DNA from: Streptomyces phaeochromogenes
GTDB lineage: Bacteria; Actinomycetota; Actinomycetes; Streptomycetales; Streptomycetaceae
Length of the DNA: 64,000 nucleotides
Assembly (NCBI RefSeq): GCF_001418655.1
Contig: NZ_LIQZ01000044.1
Span: forward strand, 1 to 64,000
Direction of reading: 5' to 3'
Below the pieces are notes generated by a model. The model was not told the origin of the DNA and searched no databases. It was given only the letters and a program-made list of their open reading frames with translations. A program made the translations under genes and the position numbers. This document shows, in pieces, positions 1-8,179 of the stretch (positions within the stretch are counted from its first letter, which is position 1; every line of letters starts with the position of its first letter).

Positions 1-1
1 G

Positions 2-1135
2 CGCGGCCTCGCCGACGACGGGCGGACCGTCATCGTGGTCACCCACAGTGTCCTCAGCCTCGACGTCTGCGACCGGCTGCTCGTCCTCGCTCCCGGCGGC
101 AAGGTCGCCTACTACGGGCCGCCCGACGAGACCCTCGCCTTCTTCGGCTACGAACAGTGGCCCGAGGCGTTCGAGGCCTTCGAGCGGGATCGCGAACGTG
201 ACTGGGCCGGCGACTACCTGGCGTCGCTCCAGCACCGGCAGTACATCGTCAACTCCACCGCCCAGCCGCACATGGGCCAGGCCGCTCCGACACCGGGCAC
301 GGTCGCCCGCCCGCCCAAGGCGCAGAGCTGGGGCTCCCAGCTGGGCACGCTCGTGCGCCGGTACGCGGCGGCGCTCAGCGCCGACCGGACGTTCCTCGCC
401 ATCATGATCGCCCTGCCGTTCGTCATGGGCGCCATGGCCAGGGCCCTGGCCGGCAGCAAGCTGACGCAGGAGACGGCGATGAACGCGCTGCTCATCCTCT
501 GCGTCGGCGGAGTCCTCACCGGCGCGGCCAACGCCGTACGCGAACTGGTCAAGGAACGGGTGATCTACCAGCGAGAACGGGCCGTCGGCCTGTCCAGATC
601 GGCGTACCTGATGTCCAAGGTCGTCGTCCTCGGCACGATCACCGTCCTCCAGGCCGTCGTCCTGACCCTGGTGGCACTGCTCGGCGTCGACCTGAACGCG
701 CCCGGCGGCGAGGGCGTGCTCATGTCCCCCCTCGTCGAGATCACGGTCGCCGTCGCCCTGCTCTCCTTCACCGCGATGATGCTCGGCCTCCTCGTCTCCG
801 CGATGGTGCGCAAGGAGGAGGTCACGATGCCCCTGCTCGTGCTCCTCGCCATCGTCCAGGTCGTGTTCTGCGGCGCGCTGCTGAAGCTCGACGGCGTCCC
901 GGGCATCGAGCAGCTGTCCTGGCTGGTGCCGTCCCGGTGGGCGCTCGGTGCCATGGCGGGCACCATCGGCCTGGCCCGCCTCGTCCCGGGCGACCTGACC
1001 GCCGACCCGCTGTTCAAGCACTCGGTGGGCGTGTGGCTGCTCAACATGGGCATGCTCGTCGTCCTCTCGGCCCTCTTCGGCTATCTGGTCGCCCGGCTGC
1101 TGAGGCGGCACGAACCCGAAGTCATGCGGAAGTAG
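2..1135 (+). CDS. ABC transporter, ATPase-permease fusion (ABCG-like), C-terminal part
   Basis: The gene is cut by the window edge; the frame is open from base 2. The first residues, TVIVVTHS, are the H-loop end of an ABC ATPase, followed by an ABCG-type linker (GGKVAYYGPP) and a membrane domain of about six helices that ends in a basic tail (LLRRHEPEVMRK). ATPase first and membrane domain last is the order in ABCG-type half-transporters. In actinobacteria such proteins often carry N-terminal FHA domains (Rv1747 of Mycobacterium tuberculosis); here that part lies outside the window, so FHA domains are inferred only. The substrate is unknown. The next two genes, including a Ser/Thr kinase, follow on the same strand with a 19-base gap and then an overlap. 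Confidence 0.85.
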   Translation, partial: RGLADDGRTVIVVTHSVLSLDVCDRLLVLAPGGKVAYYGPPDETLAFFGYEQWPEAFEAFERDRERDWAGDYLASLQHRQYIVNSTAQPHMGQAAPTPGTVARPPKAQSWGSQLGTLVRRYAAALSADRTFLAIMIALPFVMGAMARALAGSKLTQETAMNALLILCVGGVLTGAANAVRELVKERVIYQRERAVGLSRSAYLMSKVVVLGTITVLQAVVLTLVALLGVDLNAPGGEGVLMSPLVEITVAVALLSFTAMMLGLLVSAMVRKEEVTMPLLVLLAIVQVVFCGALLKLDGVPGIEQLSWLVPSRWALGAMAGTIGLARLVPGDLTADPLFKHSVGVWLLNMGMLVVLSALFGYLVARLLRRHEPEVMRK

Positions 1136-1154
1136 CCCGCAGGAAGCAGGCGCG

Positions 1155-1928
1155 ATGACGACGACCGAGGACTTCCGCCCCACCCACGTGGTCCCGCAGG
1201 ACGGCCTGCCGGCCTGGGAGGCCCCGGACCCGACCAGGCCCACCGTGCCGCTCGACGCCCTCCTGCCGGTCCGTCTCGTCGAGCGGCGCGGTGACTGGGG
1301 GCACGTCCTGTGCGCCAACGGCTGGTCGGCGTGGGTCGACGGCCGCCTGCTGCTCGCCGTACCGCAGGAACCGCCCGCCGCCGGACAGCCCCTGGCCCGT
1401 ACCGCAGACCCGCGCCCCCTGCTCGCCCGCGTCGAGGAGACGGTCGGCCGCTACCGGCAGACGGTCGAGGAACTGGCGGCCGGACGCCTCGACGGGGAGG
1501 AGTTCCACGGCCGTACGCTGGGCATGAAGGTCGGGATCGTCGTCGACGGCGAGGCCGTGTGGCTGTACGAGGCCGAGCACGAGCGGTGGGTGTACTGCGA
1601 CGGCAACCGGCTGAGCACGTACGCGACTCCGAAGCCGGTCGAGGACGGACCGGCGCCCCATGGCGAGGCCGCACCCGAGCCGCCCGCCGCGGCCCGCCCC
1701 GAGCCGCCCGCGTCGGTTGACCCCGAGCCCACTCAGGTCGTGCCGGGCATCGGGCCGGAACCGACGAAGGCCGTGGGCGACACGGGTCCGGAACCGACAC
1801 GGGTCGTGGGCAACACGGATCCGGAACCGACGCAGGTCGTGGGGGATGCAGGTCCGGAGCCGCCCGAGCCCGGGGAAGACCGCGGCCACGCGCCCACCCG
1901 GTTCGTCACGGGCGACGGTGACGGCTGA
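1155..1928 (+). CDS. Hypothetical protein with SH3-like region and PT-x-VV repeat tail
   Basis: The protein has 257 residues, no signal peptide and no membrane segment. An N-terminal motif RPTHVVPQDG precedes a compact part (about residues 20-165, GLPAWEAP, WGHVLCANGWSAWVDGR) that looks SH3-like. From about residue 175 the chain is low-complexity and acidic/proline-rich, with five 11-residue repeats of the type PEPTxVVGDxG and a last HAPTRFV. The stop overlaps the kinase start (TGATG), so the two are translationally coupled. I infer that it is a kinase substrate or adaptor; the family function is not known to me. Confidence 0.8.
   Translation: MTTTEDFRPTHVVPQDGLPAWEAPDPTRPTVPLDALLPVRLVERRGDWGHVLCANGWSAWVDGRLLLAVPQEPPAAGQPLARTADPRPLLARVEETVGRYRQTVEELAAGRLDGEEFHGRTLGMKVGIVVDGEAVWLYEAEHERWVYCDGNRLSTYATPKPVEDGPAPHGEAAPEPPAAARPEPPASVDPEPTQVVPGIGPEPTKAVGDTGPEPTRVVGNTDPEPTQVVGDAGPEPPEPGEDRGHAPTRFVTGDGDG
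1722..1886 (+). repeat. Five degenerate 33-base coding repeats (PEPTxVV units)
   Basis: Units begin at 1722, 1755, 1788, 1821 and 1854. They encode PEPTQVVPGIG, PEPTKAVGDTG, PEPTRVVGNTD, PEPTQVVGDAG and the decayed PEPPEPGEDRG. Each intact unit puts a Thr three residues before a Val, the spacing FHA domains prefer after phosphothreonine. Confidence 0.9.
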
Positions 1929-2929
1929 TGCCGCACGACACGAGCCTGTACTCGGGGCGGCCCTCCGACCTGATCGGCAAGCAGATCGCCGGCTACCGGA
2001 TCGAGCGCGAGGTCGGCCGCGGCGGCATGGCCGTCGTCTACCGCGCCAAGGACCTGCGCCTGGACCGCACGGTCGCCCTGAAACTGCTCGCCCCGGAACT
2101 GGCCCGCAACGACACCTTCCGCAAACGCTTCACGCACGAGTCACGGGTGGCCGCCGCGATCGACCACCCGCACATCGTGCCGGTCTTCGAGGCGGGCGAG
2201 ACCGACGGCGTCCTCTACATCGCCATGCGGTACGTCGCCGGTCGCGACCTGCGCCATCTCCTGGACCGCGAGGGCCCGTTGGCGATCGCGGACGCCACCC
2301 GTATCGCCATCCAGGTGGCGTCCGCGCTCGACGCCGCCCACGACCACGGCCTGGTCCACCGGGACGTCAAACCGGGCAACATCCTGGTCGCGGCGGGCAC
2401 GGACAGCGACCATCCCGAGCACGTCTACCTCACCGACTTCGGCCTCACCAAGAAGTCGCTGTCCCTGACCGGGTTCACGAGCGTCGGCCAGTTCGTCGGC
2501 ACGCTCGACTATGTGGCACCCGAGCAGATCTCCGGACGTCCTGTCGACGGCCGCTGTGACGTCTACAGCCTCGCCTGCGTGGTCCACGAGACCCTGACGG
2601 GCCGTCCGCCCTTCCAACGGGACGACGACATGGCGCTGTTGTGGGCCCACCAGTACGACCAGCCGCCCACGCTGACCTCGCAGCGGCCCGAACTCGCCGA
2701 GGCGGTCGACGAGGTCCTGGCGAAGGCCCTCGCCAAGAGTCCCGACGACCGGTACGAGTCGTGCCTTGCCTTTGTCACCGCGTTGCGTGCGGCTGCGACG
2801 GGCGTGGTGGCCGCCGGACATGCGCCCACGCAGGTGGATATGCGTGCCCAGGACGGGCCTCGGCGTCCGGGGCCGCCGCCTGAGCCGCCGGGGTGGGCTC
2901 GGCCCGTGTTTCCCGGGTCGGCGGGGTGA
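1928..2929 (+). CDS. Serine/threonine protein kinase (cytosolic, PknF-like context)
   Basis: The 333-residue protein has a full kinase domain: glycine loop VGRGGMAVVY near residue 26, VALKLL lysine near 53, catalytic HRDVKPGN near 143, DFGLTKK near 170, and APEQISG near 197. After about residue 285 comes a short proline-rich tail that contains APTQVD, close to the repeat motif of the upstream protein. There is no transmembrane helix or PASTA domain, so it should be soluble. It overlaps the upstream gene. By analogy with PknF beside Rv1747, it may phosphorylate the neighbouring protein or transporter; this is inference. Confidence 0.95.
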   Translation: MPHDTSLYSGRPSDLIGKQIAGYRIEREVGRGGMAVVYRAKDLRLDRTVALKLLAPELARNDTFRKRFTHESRVAAAIDHPHIVPVFEAGETDGVLYIAMRYVAGRDLRHLLDREGPLAIADATRIAIQVASALDAAHDHGLVHRDVKPGNILVAAGTDSDHPEHVYLTDFGLTKKSLSLTGFTSVGQFVGTLDYVAPEQISGRPVDGRCDVYSLACVVHETLTGRPPFQRDDDMALLWAHQYDQPPTLTSQRPELAEAVDEVLAKALAKSPDDRYESCLAFVTALRAAATGVVAAGHAPTQVDMRAQDGPRRPGPPPEPPGWARPVFPGSAG

Positions 2930-2951
2930 GGGCCTGCCTGGACCGGGGGGC

Positions 2952-3002
2952 GTGCGGGTTGTGGTGGGCTGGTCGCGCAGTTCGCCGCGCCCCTGACGGG
3001 GC
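2952..3002 (+). repeat. Streptomyces-type GC hairpin repeat, copy 1
   Basis: This 51-base element ends in GCCCCTGACGGGGC, a 5-bp stem with a TGAC loop, preceded by GCGCAGTTCGCCGC. A close relative occurs at 28608-28658. It sits between the convergent kinase and methyltransferase genes and may act as a terminator. Its likeness to a repeat common between Streptomyces genes is from memory. Confidence 0.7.
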
Positions 3003-3009
3003 ACCGATG

Positions 3010-3657
3010 TCAGACCTTGCTGAACAGCAAGTGAGCCTGCGGGAACTGGCGTTCCGCCTCCGGCGGGGCTGTCTGCCGTAGGCGGGCCGTCTCGGTGAAG
3101 CCCGTCTTGCTCAGCAGGTCGGCGACGCGGTCGGGGGACCAGTGGTAGGCGAGCGCCACCTTGTGGTCGAAGGACTCCGCGAGCTCCGAGGGGTCGTCGT
3201 GGGCCTGGAAGGCGAGCAGCAGGTGACCGCCGGGCGCGAGGACCCGGTGGAACTCGGCGAACACCCGCGGCAGTTGCTCCGGTGGGGTGTGGATGATCGA
3301 GTAGCGGGCCAGAACACCACCGAGGCTGTCGTCCGCCAGGTCCAGGGCGGTCATCGAACCCACCTCGAACCGCAGCTCCGGATGAGCCGCCCGGGCGATC
3401 GCGATCATCTCCGGCGAGAGGTCGACGCCGGACGCGTCCAGGCCGAACGAGTGGAGCAACCCGGTCACATGGCCCGGCCCGCAGCCGAGATCGGCGACCG
3501 GACCACCCTCGTTCGCCCGTACGAGGTCGGCGAACGCGATGAGCATGGCCCGGTCCAGCGGATGGTCCTCCAGACCGTTGGCGAAGTGTTCGGCATAGAG
3601 GGCGGCCATGGAGTCGTAGGCCGTTCGGGTGGTGCGCAGGAAGTCTGGTTCGATCAT
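3010..3657 (-). CDS. Class I SAM-dependent methyltransferase
   Basis: The 215-residue protein has methyltransferase motif I (VADLGCGPGHVTG, about residues 53-65), motif II/acidic loop (GVDLSPEMIA), and VLAPGGHLLLAF near residue 145. It is of usual length for the UbiE/Methyltransf_11 group. It has no membrane segment. The ATG at 3657 gives the N-terminus MIEPDFLRTTRTAYDSMA, typical of the family. The substrate cannot be deduced. It ends convergently to the kinase gene, with the GC hairpin repeat between them. Confidence 0.88.
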   Translation of the reverse strand: MIEPDFLRTTRTAYDSMAALYAEHFANGLEDHPLDRAMLIAFADLVRANEGGPVADLGCGPGHVTGLLHSFGLDASGVDLSPEMIAIARAAHPELRFEVGSMTALDLADDSLGGVLARYSIIHTPPEQLPRVFAEFHRVLAPGGHLLLAFQAHDDPSELAESFDHKVALAYHWSPDRVADLLSKTGFTETARLRQTAPPEAERQFPQAHLLFSKV

Positions 3658-3687
3658 GGGTGCGTACCGTAGTACGCCCCACTGACA

Positions 3688-4974
3688 TCAGGCCTTCGGG
3701 TTCTCCACCTCGCCGCGGTGGCGTACGCGCGAGGCGAGCAGTGCGCCCGCGAAGCCCGTGACCAGGCCCCAGAGGAGGGCGAAGCCGATCGCTCCCCACA
3801 GCTGGGGCCGCAGGAAGAGTTCACCGGACAGGCCGCCGCCGACGTCGCCGATGCCGAGCAGCGACAAGCCGTAGTGCGCGTCGATCCGGCCGACGAGGCA
3901 GACCGTGAGCACCGTGAGGGCGAGCGCCACCGCCATGTGCACGGCGTGCTGCCAGGCCCGTGTCCGGGCCGGTGAGCGTTTGGCCATCAGGAACGCGACG
4001 GCCAGCAGCAGCACGGCGTCGACGACCACGAGCCACCACACCCTGCCGTCCTGTTCGGAGAGCGTGCGCAGGTTGAGGGTCGAGATGTCGGGCGTCCGCA
4101 GCACGCTGTCCAGCACCTGCGGCATCGGCAGCCCGAACGGCCCCTCCACACGCCCCTCCCAGGAGGCGCCGAGACCGATCGTGAAGACCAGCCAGACGAG
4201 GTTCGGCAGCCCGAGAAGGACCACGGCGAGCGTCTCCGGCGCACGACCGCGCGTCACCGCCACCACCAGCGCGACCACCACGCCCAGGGCGACGAAGGCG
4301 AGGAGCAGCACCACCATGGCGTACGCGGCCGGCCGTACCGACTCCTGAAATCGCAGCAGCCGGGGAGGGAGCGGGGCCCTGGGCGAGACGAGCAGCGCGA
4401 TCACGAGGACGCCCGCCAGCCACAGCAGGCCGAAGGCCAGCGTCACGGGCACGTCGGCCTTGAAGCCGACCCGGGGCGACGAGGCCCCGAAGATGTCACC
4501 GATGTCGGAGAGCGTGCCCTCGCCGAGCGAGATCGCGAAGGTCTGACGGGCCGACAGCGCCAGACCTGTCAGCGCGAGGAGCCACAGGACGGCGATCCTG
4601 GCGGCCCAGCCGGCCAGTTCGGGGGCGCCCGCGACGGCCCGGTGCCGCAGTGGCCGGAGGAACCCGGCGGCGACGACCAGTACGCCGGCGAGGGTGACCG
4701 ACAGGGGAGTGACCGACATCCCCGCCTTGGTCTCGGCGATCGCTCCGGCGTCTCCGGTGAGTTCGATCGAGCCGCCGACCGCCACCACCACGGTGGCAGC
4801 GACGACCCGGGGGAACGCGCCGTCCGGCAGGTCGGCGGCGCCGGCCGCCCACAGGCCGAGCGCGGCGACCACGATCATGGCGATCAGCCCGGCCAGGACC
4901 GTCACCAGGGCGTGGATCCAGCCGTGGCGGGCCACTGCCTGGTCGGGCGCTGTCTGGAGGCTCACCCTGCCCAC
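3688..4974 (-). CDS. Streptophobe-type integral membrane protein
   Basis: This is a long hydrophobic protein with about ten predicted helices, including HALVTVLAGLIAMIVVAALG at the N-terminus and a final LWGAIGFALLWGLVTGFAG. It matches my recollection of the streptophobe family, which is restricted to Streptomyces-like bacteria and has no assigned function. The frame stays open upstream to 5094, but those residues (MRRFLSLSSTTSPLC) do not look like a membrane-protein start. GTG at 4974 or 4965 fits better; neither has a clear ribosome site. The divergent neighbour is a DUF6777 protein, a common partner. Confidence 0.75.
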   Translation of the reverse strand: MGRVSLQTAPDQAVARHGWIHALVTVLAGLIAMIVVAALGLWAAGAADLPDGAFPRVVAATVVVAVGGSIELTGDAGAIAETKAGMSVTPLSVTLAGVLVVAAGFLRPLRHRAVAGAPELAGWAARIAVLWLLALTGLALSARQTFAISLGEGTLSDIGDIFGASSPRVGFKADVPVTLAFGLLWLAGVLVIALLVSPRAPLPPRLLRFQESVRPAAYAMVVLLLAFVALGVVVALVVAVTRGRAPETLAVVLLGLPNLVWLVFTIGLGASWEGRVEGPFGLPMPQVLDSVLRTPDISTLNLRTLSEQDGRVWWLVVVDAVLLLAVAFLMAKRSPARTRAWQHAVHMAVALALTVLTVCLVGRIDAHYGLSLLGIGDVGGGLSGELFLRPQLWGAIGFALLWGLVTGFAGALLASRVRHRGEVENPKA

Positions 4975-5085
4975 GCTAAGCAGGCCTTCGGCAGTGCGCC
5001 CGCCGAGAGGGCCGACCGCGTCGGCTTGCGGGGGGTACGGGACAGGAGCACACAATGGGCTTGTTGTGGAAGAAAGTGAAAGAAA

Positions 5086-5111
5086 GCGACGCAAAACGTA
5101 AGAAGCGTCGC
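5086..5111 (+). other. Hairpin in leader of the DUF6777 gene
   Basis: Perfect 7-bp arms GCGACGC and GCGTCGC flank an A-rich 12-base loop, ending 28 bases before the GTG start. The surrounding stretch 5050-5115 is unusually A-rich for this genome. It could be a leader structure or an operator; its function is unknown. Confidence 0.45.
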
Positions 5112-5139
5112 GGGATCCCTACGCCGGGAAGAAGAGCTC

Positions 5140-6480
5140 GTGAGCGTCGAACCGCCGTCGTCCGGCCGCCCCACAGGACCGCCCTCCGGCCCCTTGTCGG
5201 GGCCGACCCAGCCGAGCCCCACGCCGCCACCTCCGGGAGACCAGGGCCCCTCGGGGCCGTCGGGTCCTTCGGGCGGCGGATCGGGTGGCGGATCGGGTGG
5301 TGGTCCTTCCGGGCCGTCGGGTCCCTCAGGTCCGTCGGGTCCGCCCGGTGACGGTCCAGGCGGTCCAGGTGATTCGGGAGGCCCGTCCGGTCCGGGCGGG
5401 CCGGGTCAGGGCCCCGGAAAGGGGTCCGACCGGGCCTGGTGGCAGTCGGCCCCGCGCGTCGCCGTCATCGCCGCCACGATCGTCGTAGCCGTCACGCTGG
5501 TCGTCGTCTTCACCCGTTCGGACGGTGGCACCTCGGGTGCGGGCGGCGGCGAGGTCTTCCTCCAGGCCGCGGGCAAGTCGGGCCCCGACCCGTTCACCGA
5601 GTCGACCGCGGAGAAGAGCTCCGCCCCGCCCGTGACACCGTCGCCGACGGAGACTGCCGAGTCCGGCAACGTCACGCGCGGCGTGGAGGGTTCGGCGCCC
5701 GGCCTCTACGGCGGTACGCAAAAGGTGGCCAGCTGCGACGTCGAGAAGCAGATCTCCGCACTCCAGAAGACCCCGGCCAAGAACAAGGCGTTCGCCTCGG
5801 TCCTGGGCCTCCAGCCGTCCGGCGTGCCCGCGTATCTGCGCTCGCTCACGCCCGTACAGCTGCGGATGGACACCCGCGTCACCAACCACGGCTACCGCGA
5901 CGGCAAGGCCACCAGCTACCAGGCGGTCCTGCAGACCGGCACCGCCGTCCTCGTCGACGACCGCGGTGTGCCCAGGGTGCGGTGCGCCTGCGGCAACCCG
6001 CTGACGCCGCCGGTCGCGCTGAAGTCCACGCCGAAGCAGACCGGCGACTCCTGGCCGTCGTACCGGGCGTCGAACGTCGTGGTCGTCGCGCCCGCGACCC
6101 AGGTCATCAACATCTTCGTGATCTACGACCCGGACAGCGGCGACTGGTTCAAGCGGCACAAGGGCGACACCGGGGACAAGGACCAGAAGACGGATCCGCC
6201 GACGGACCGGCCCTCTCCGTCCGACAGTTCGCTGTCGCCGAGTTCCGCCTCGCCGTGCGTGTCCGTGCCTCCCGGTGAGACCGCGCCTCCGGGCGGCTCG
6301 GCGAGCCCCTGCCCGGAGACGTCCTCGGCGACACCCTCGTCACCGTCCCCGGAGACCGAGTCGCCCTCGTCCGAGCCCCCGTCGGCGGAGACCTCCGACT
6401 CGGAGTCGGCCGACACCACGACGGAGTCGGCCGCCAGCAACAGCGCCCCGGAGTCGGCCGCGACCGCCCCGGGGCTCTGA
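5140..6480 (+). CDS. DUF6777 domain membrane protein with collagen-like N-terminus
   Basis: The 446-residue protein has three parts. Residues 1-100 are a cytosolic tail of Gly-Pro-Ser triplets. A single helix (RVAVIAATIVVAVTLVVVF, about 106-124) follows. The outer domain, about 135-345, fits DUF6777 (FLQAAGKSGPDPF, VEGSAPGLYGGT, CDVEKQ, RCACGNPLTPP), and a Ser/Pro/Glu-rich tail ends the chain. GTG at 5140 has GGGAAGAA upstream. The outer domain has three cysteines, one in CDVEKQ and two in RCACG, possibly disulfide-forming. It is divergent from the streptophobe-type gene. Function is unknown. Confidence 0.85.
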   Translation: MSVEPPSSGRPTGPPSGPLSGPTQPSPTPPPPGDQGPSGPSGPSGGGSGGGSGGGPSGPSGPSGPSGPPGDGPGGPGDSGGPSGPGGPGQGPGKGSDRAWWQSAPRVAVIAATIVVAVTLVVVFTRSDGGTSGAGGGEVFLQAAGKSGPDPFTESTAEKSSAPPVTPSPTETAESGNVTRGVEGSAPGLYGGTQKVASCDVEKQISALQKTPAKNKAFASVLGLQPSGVPAYLRSLTPVQLRMDTRVTNHGYRDGKATSYQAVLQTGTAVLVDDRGVPRVRCACGNPLTPPVALKSTPKQTGDSWPSYRASNVVVVAPATQVINIFVIYDPDSGDWFKRHKGDTGDKDQKTDPPTDRPSPSDSSLSPSSASPCVSVPPGETAPPGGSASPCPETSSATPSSPSPETESPSSEPPSAETSDSESADTTTESAASNSAPESAATAPGL

Positions 6481-6481
6481 G

Positions 6482-6499
6482 CGCCGGTCCGCTCCGGCG
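6482..6499. terminator. Hairpin between convergent DUF6777 and FG-GAP genes
   Basis: A 6-bp stem, CGCCGG/CCGGCG, with a 6-base loop directly follows the DUF6777 stop and precedes the opposite gene's stop. It probably serves both directions; there is no T-tract. Confidence 0.55.
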
Positions 6500-6501
6500 G
6501 C

Positions 6502-7971
6502 CTACTCGTCGATCGCCGCGCCGAAGGCCGCGCCCAGGTAGGGGGCGCCGAGGGTTTCGGCGCCGTACGTCCACGAGCCCGTGGCCGTGATACCGCCCGC
6601 GCCGGCCGAGAGCACCCAGACGAACCCGTCGCCGGCGTTCTCGCCGGGCGCCGAGGCCAGCAGTCCGAAGCGGCCGTCCCTGTTGGGGTCGGTGAGACGG
6701 ACCTGGCCGCCCCACTTGTCGCCCTTCTCGGGGACGCCGGGCACGTCTGCGGAGTCCTGGTCCCAGGACTTGGCGCCCGTCGCGGTCAGTCCGGCGGACG
6801 CGCCGCGCAGCACCCACACCGCGCCCGCGTCGGCGACCGTGCCGATGTCCTCGCCGGAGGCGCCGATCGCCACGTCCGCGTACCCGTCGCCGTCCGTGTC
6901 CGCGACCGAGAGGTCCGTGCCCCAGCCGTCGCCGCGCTCGGCGGTGCCGGGGACGCCGGGGGAGTCCTGCGTCCACCACTGGACCTCGTCCGCGGGGCCG
7001 TTCTCGCCGCCGTAGCGCACGCCGACCAGCCCGCCGGTGAGGGTCTCGCCGCCGTCGTCGGGGGAGTTCGGCTCGCCGGTCACCAGGTCGTCGTAGCCGT
7101 CGTTGTTGATGTCCCCGGACGCAGTGACCGGGCCGCCGCGCAGATCCCGCTCGTACTTCAGCCCGTCGGCGTTTCCGGACAGGTACGTGGACCAGCCGTG
7201 ACCGGGCTCCTCTCCGCCGATCGTCACCCCCGAGACCACCAGGTCGGCGTAGCCGTTGTTGTCGTAGTCGCCCGTGGTCAGCGACTTGGGCAGGATGTGG
7301 CGCTGCTCGGCCCGTGCGGAGAGCCGGGTCGACGACTGCTCCTTGAGCGAGCTGGGTGCCGCGGAGTCGTAGGCGAACAGCTCCAGGTCGTCGTGGTCGA
7401 GTACGGCGAGCAGGTCGCCCGGCGTCTCGTCCGTGAAGTGCGCCGCGGCGAGCCCGACGCCGAACTGCTCGCCCGCGGTGGGCTCCTGAGTCTCCAGCCA
7501 GTCGCTGGCGGCGCCGGTGAGCCCCGCCTTCGAGCCCCACAGGATCGCCACGCCACCCGCGTCGGCGACGGTCCCGAGGTCCTCGCCGGGGATGCCGACG
7601 ACGGCGTCGTCGTACCCGTCACCGTCCAGGTCACCGGTCGCGACCGCCTTGCCGAACGCGTCCCCCGCCTCGGCGGCGCCCGCGACACCGCCCGTGGACT
7701 GGCTGAACCGCGCCACATCGCTCGTCCCGATGCCCCTCGACGAGCCGTACTGCACGGTCACGAGACCGGCACCCTTCTTGCCACTGACGGTCGCCCCGGG
7801 CGCACCCACCAGCACGTCCTCGTACCCGTCACCGTTGAAGTCGCTGTTCCGGTCATCGGCGCGCGTACCACCCGGCGTTCCGGCGTACGCGGACGGGGCG
7901 GCGGCGATCCCCAGACCGGCCACGAGAAGAAATGACGCCGCGGCCAGAGCGGCGGAACGGTTCTTGCGCAT
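6502..7971 (-). CDS. Secreted FG-GAP (integrin-like) repeat protein
   Basis: The protein has 489 residues. MRKNRSAALAAASFLLVAGL...APSAYA is a Sec signal peptide cleaved near residue 28. The mature part consists of FG-GAP repeats, each with a calcium-loop motif: DFNGDGYEDVLVG, DLDGDGYDDAVVG, DYDNNGYADLVVS, DINNDGYDDLVTG, DTDGDGYADVAIG and a decayed DPNRDGRFGLLAS. This suggests a seven-bladed beta-propeller. ATG at 7971 is chosen because AGGAG lies 7 bases upstream and the signal peptide begins there; the open frame reaches 8193. Its ligand is unknown. Confidence 0.9.
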   Translation of the reverse strand: MRKNRSAALAAASFLLVAGLGIAAAPSAYAGTPGGTRADDRNSDFNGDGYEDVLVGAPGATVSGKKGAGLVTVQYGSSRGIGTSDVARFSQSTGGVAGAAEAGDAFGKAVATGDLDGDGYDDAVVGIPGEDLGTVADAGGVAILWGSKAGLTGAASDWLETQEPTAGEQFGVGLAAAHFTDETPGDLLAVLDHDDLELFAYDSAAPSSLKEQSSTRLSARAEQRHILPKSLTTGDYDNNGYADLVVSGVTIGGEEPGHGWSTYLSGNADGLKYERDLRGGPVTASGDINNDGYDDLVTGEPNSPDDGGETLTGGLVGVRYGGENGPADEVQWWTQDSPGVPGTAERGDGWGTDLSVADTDGDGYADVAIGASGEDIGTVADAGAVWVLRGASAGLTATGAKSWDQDSADVPGVPEKGDKWGGQVRLTDPNRDGRFGLLASAPGENAGDGFVWVLSAGAGGITATGSWTYGAETLGAPYLGAAFGAAIDE

Positions 7972-8179
7972 GATTCGGCTCCTGACGAAAAGGACGACCG
8001 GGCAGCGCGGGGGTGTCCGGAAAGGGCCCGTTCCTTGTCCGGCGCACTGTTTGACACCGGATGGGGCGCAAGGGTTGTACGGGAGTTTCCACGGGCGACG
8101 GCAAGGCGGCCCCTGGTGTTCAACATCCGCGGGGCGAGCGGAAATGAAGGGGCGGTGATGGTGTACGTGATGGCGTCTG

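Noticed and set aside
1722..1886. Possible CRISPR or VNTR array
   Set aside because: Units are in-frame coding repeats with no spacers, inside a gene.
2141..3799. Long minus-strand open frame (552 codons) across the kinase gene
   Set aside because: It is Arg/Pro/Gly-rich without any family motif and overlaps a certain kinase; high GC makes such shadow frames common.
5200..5430. Repeat array resembling a CRISPR or PE/PPE-like element
   Set aside because: It is a Gly-Pro-Ser coding tract of one protein, with no conserved repeat-spacer order.
6149..7540. Minus-strand 463-codon frame over DUF6777 and FG-GAP genes
   Set aside because: It is a frame-shifted shadow of the FG-GAP gene with Arg-rich content and no motif.
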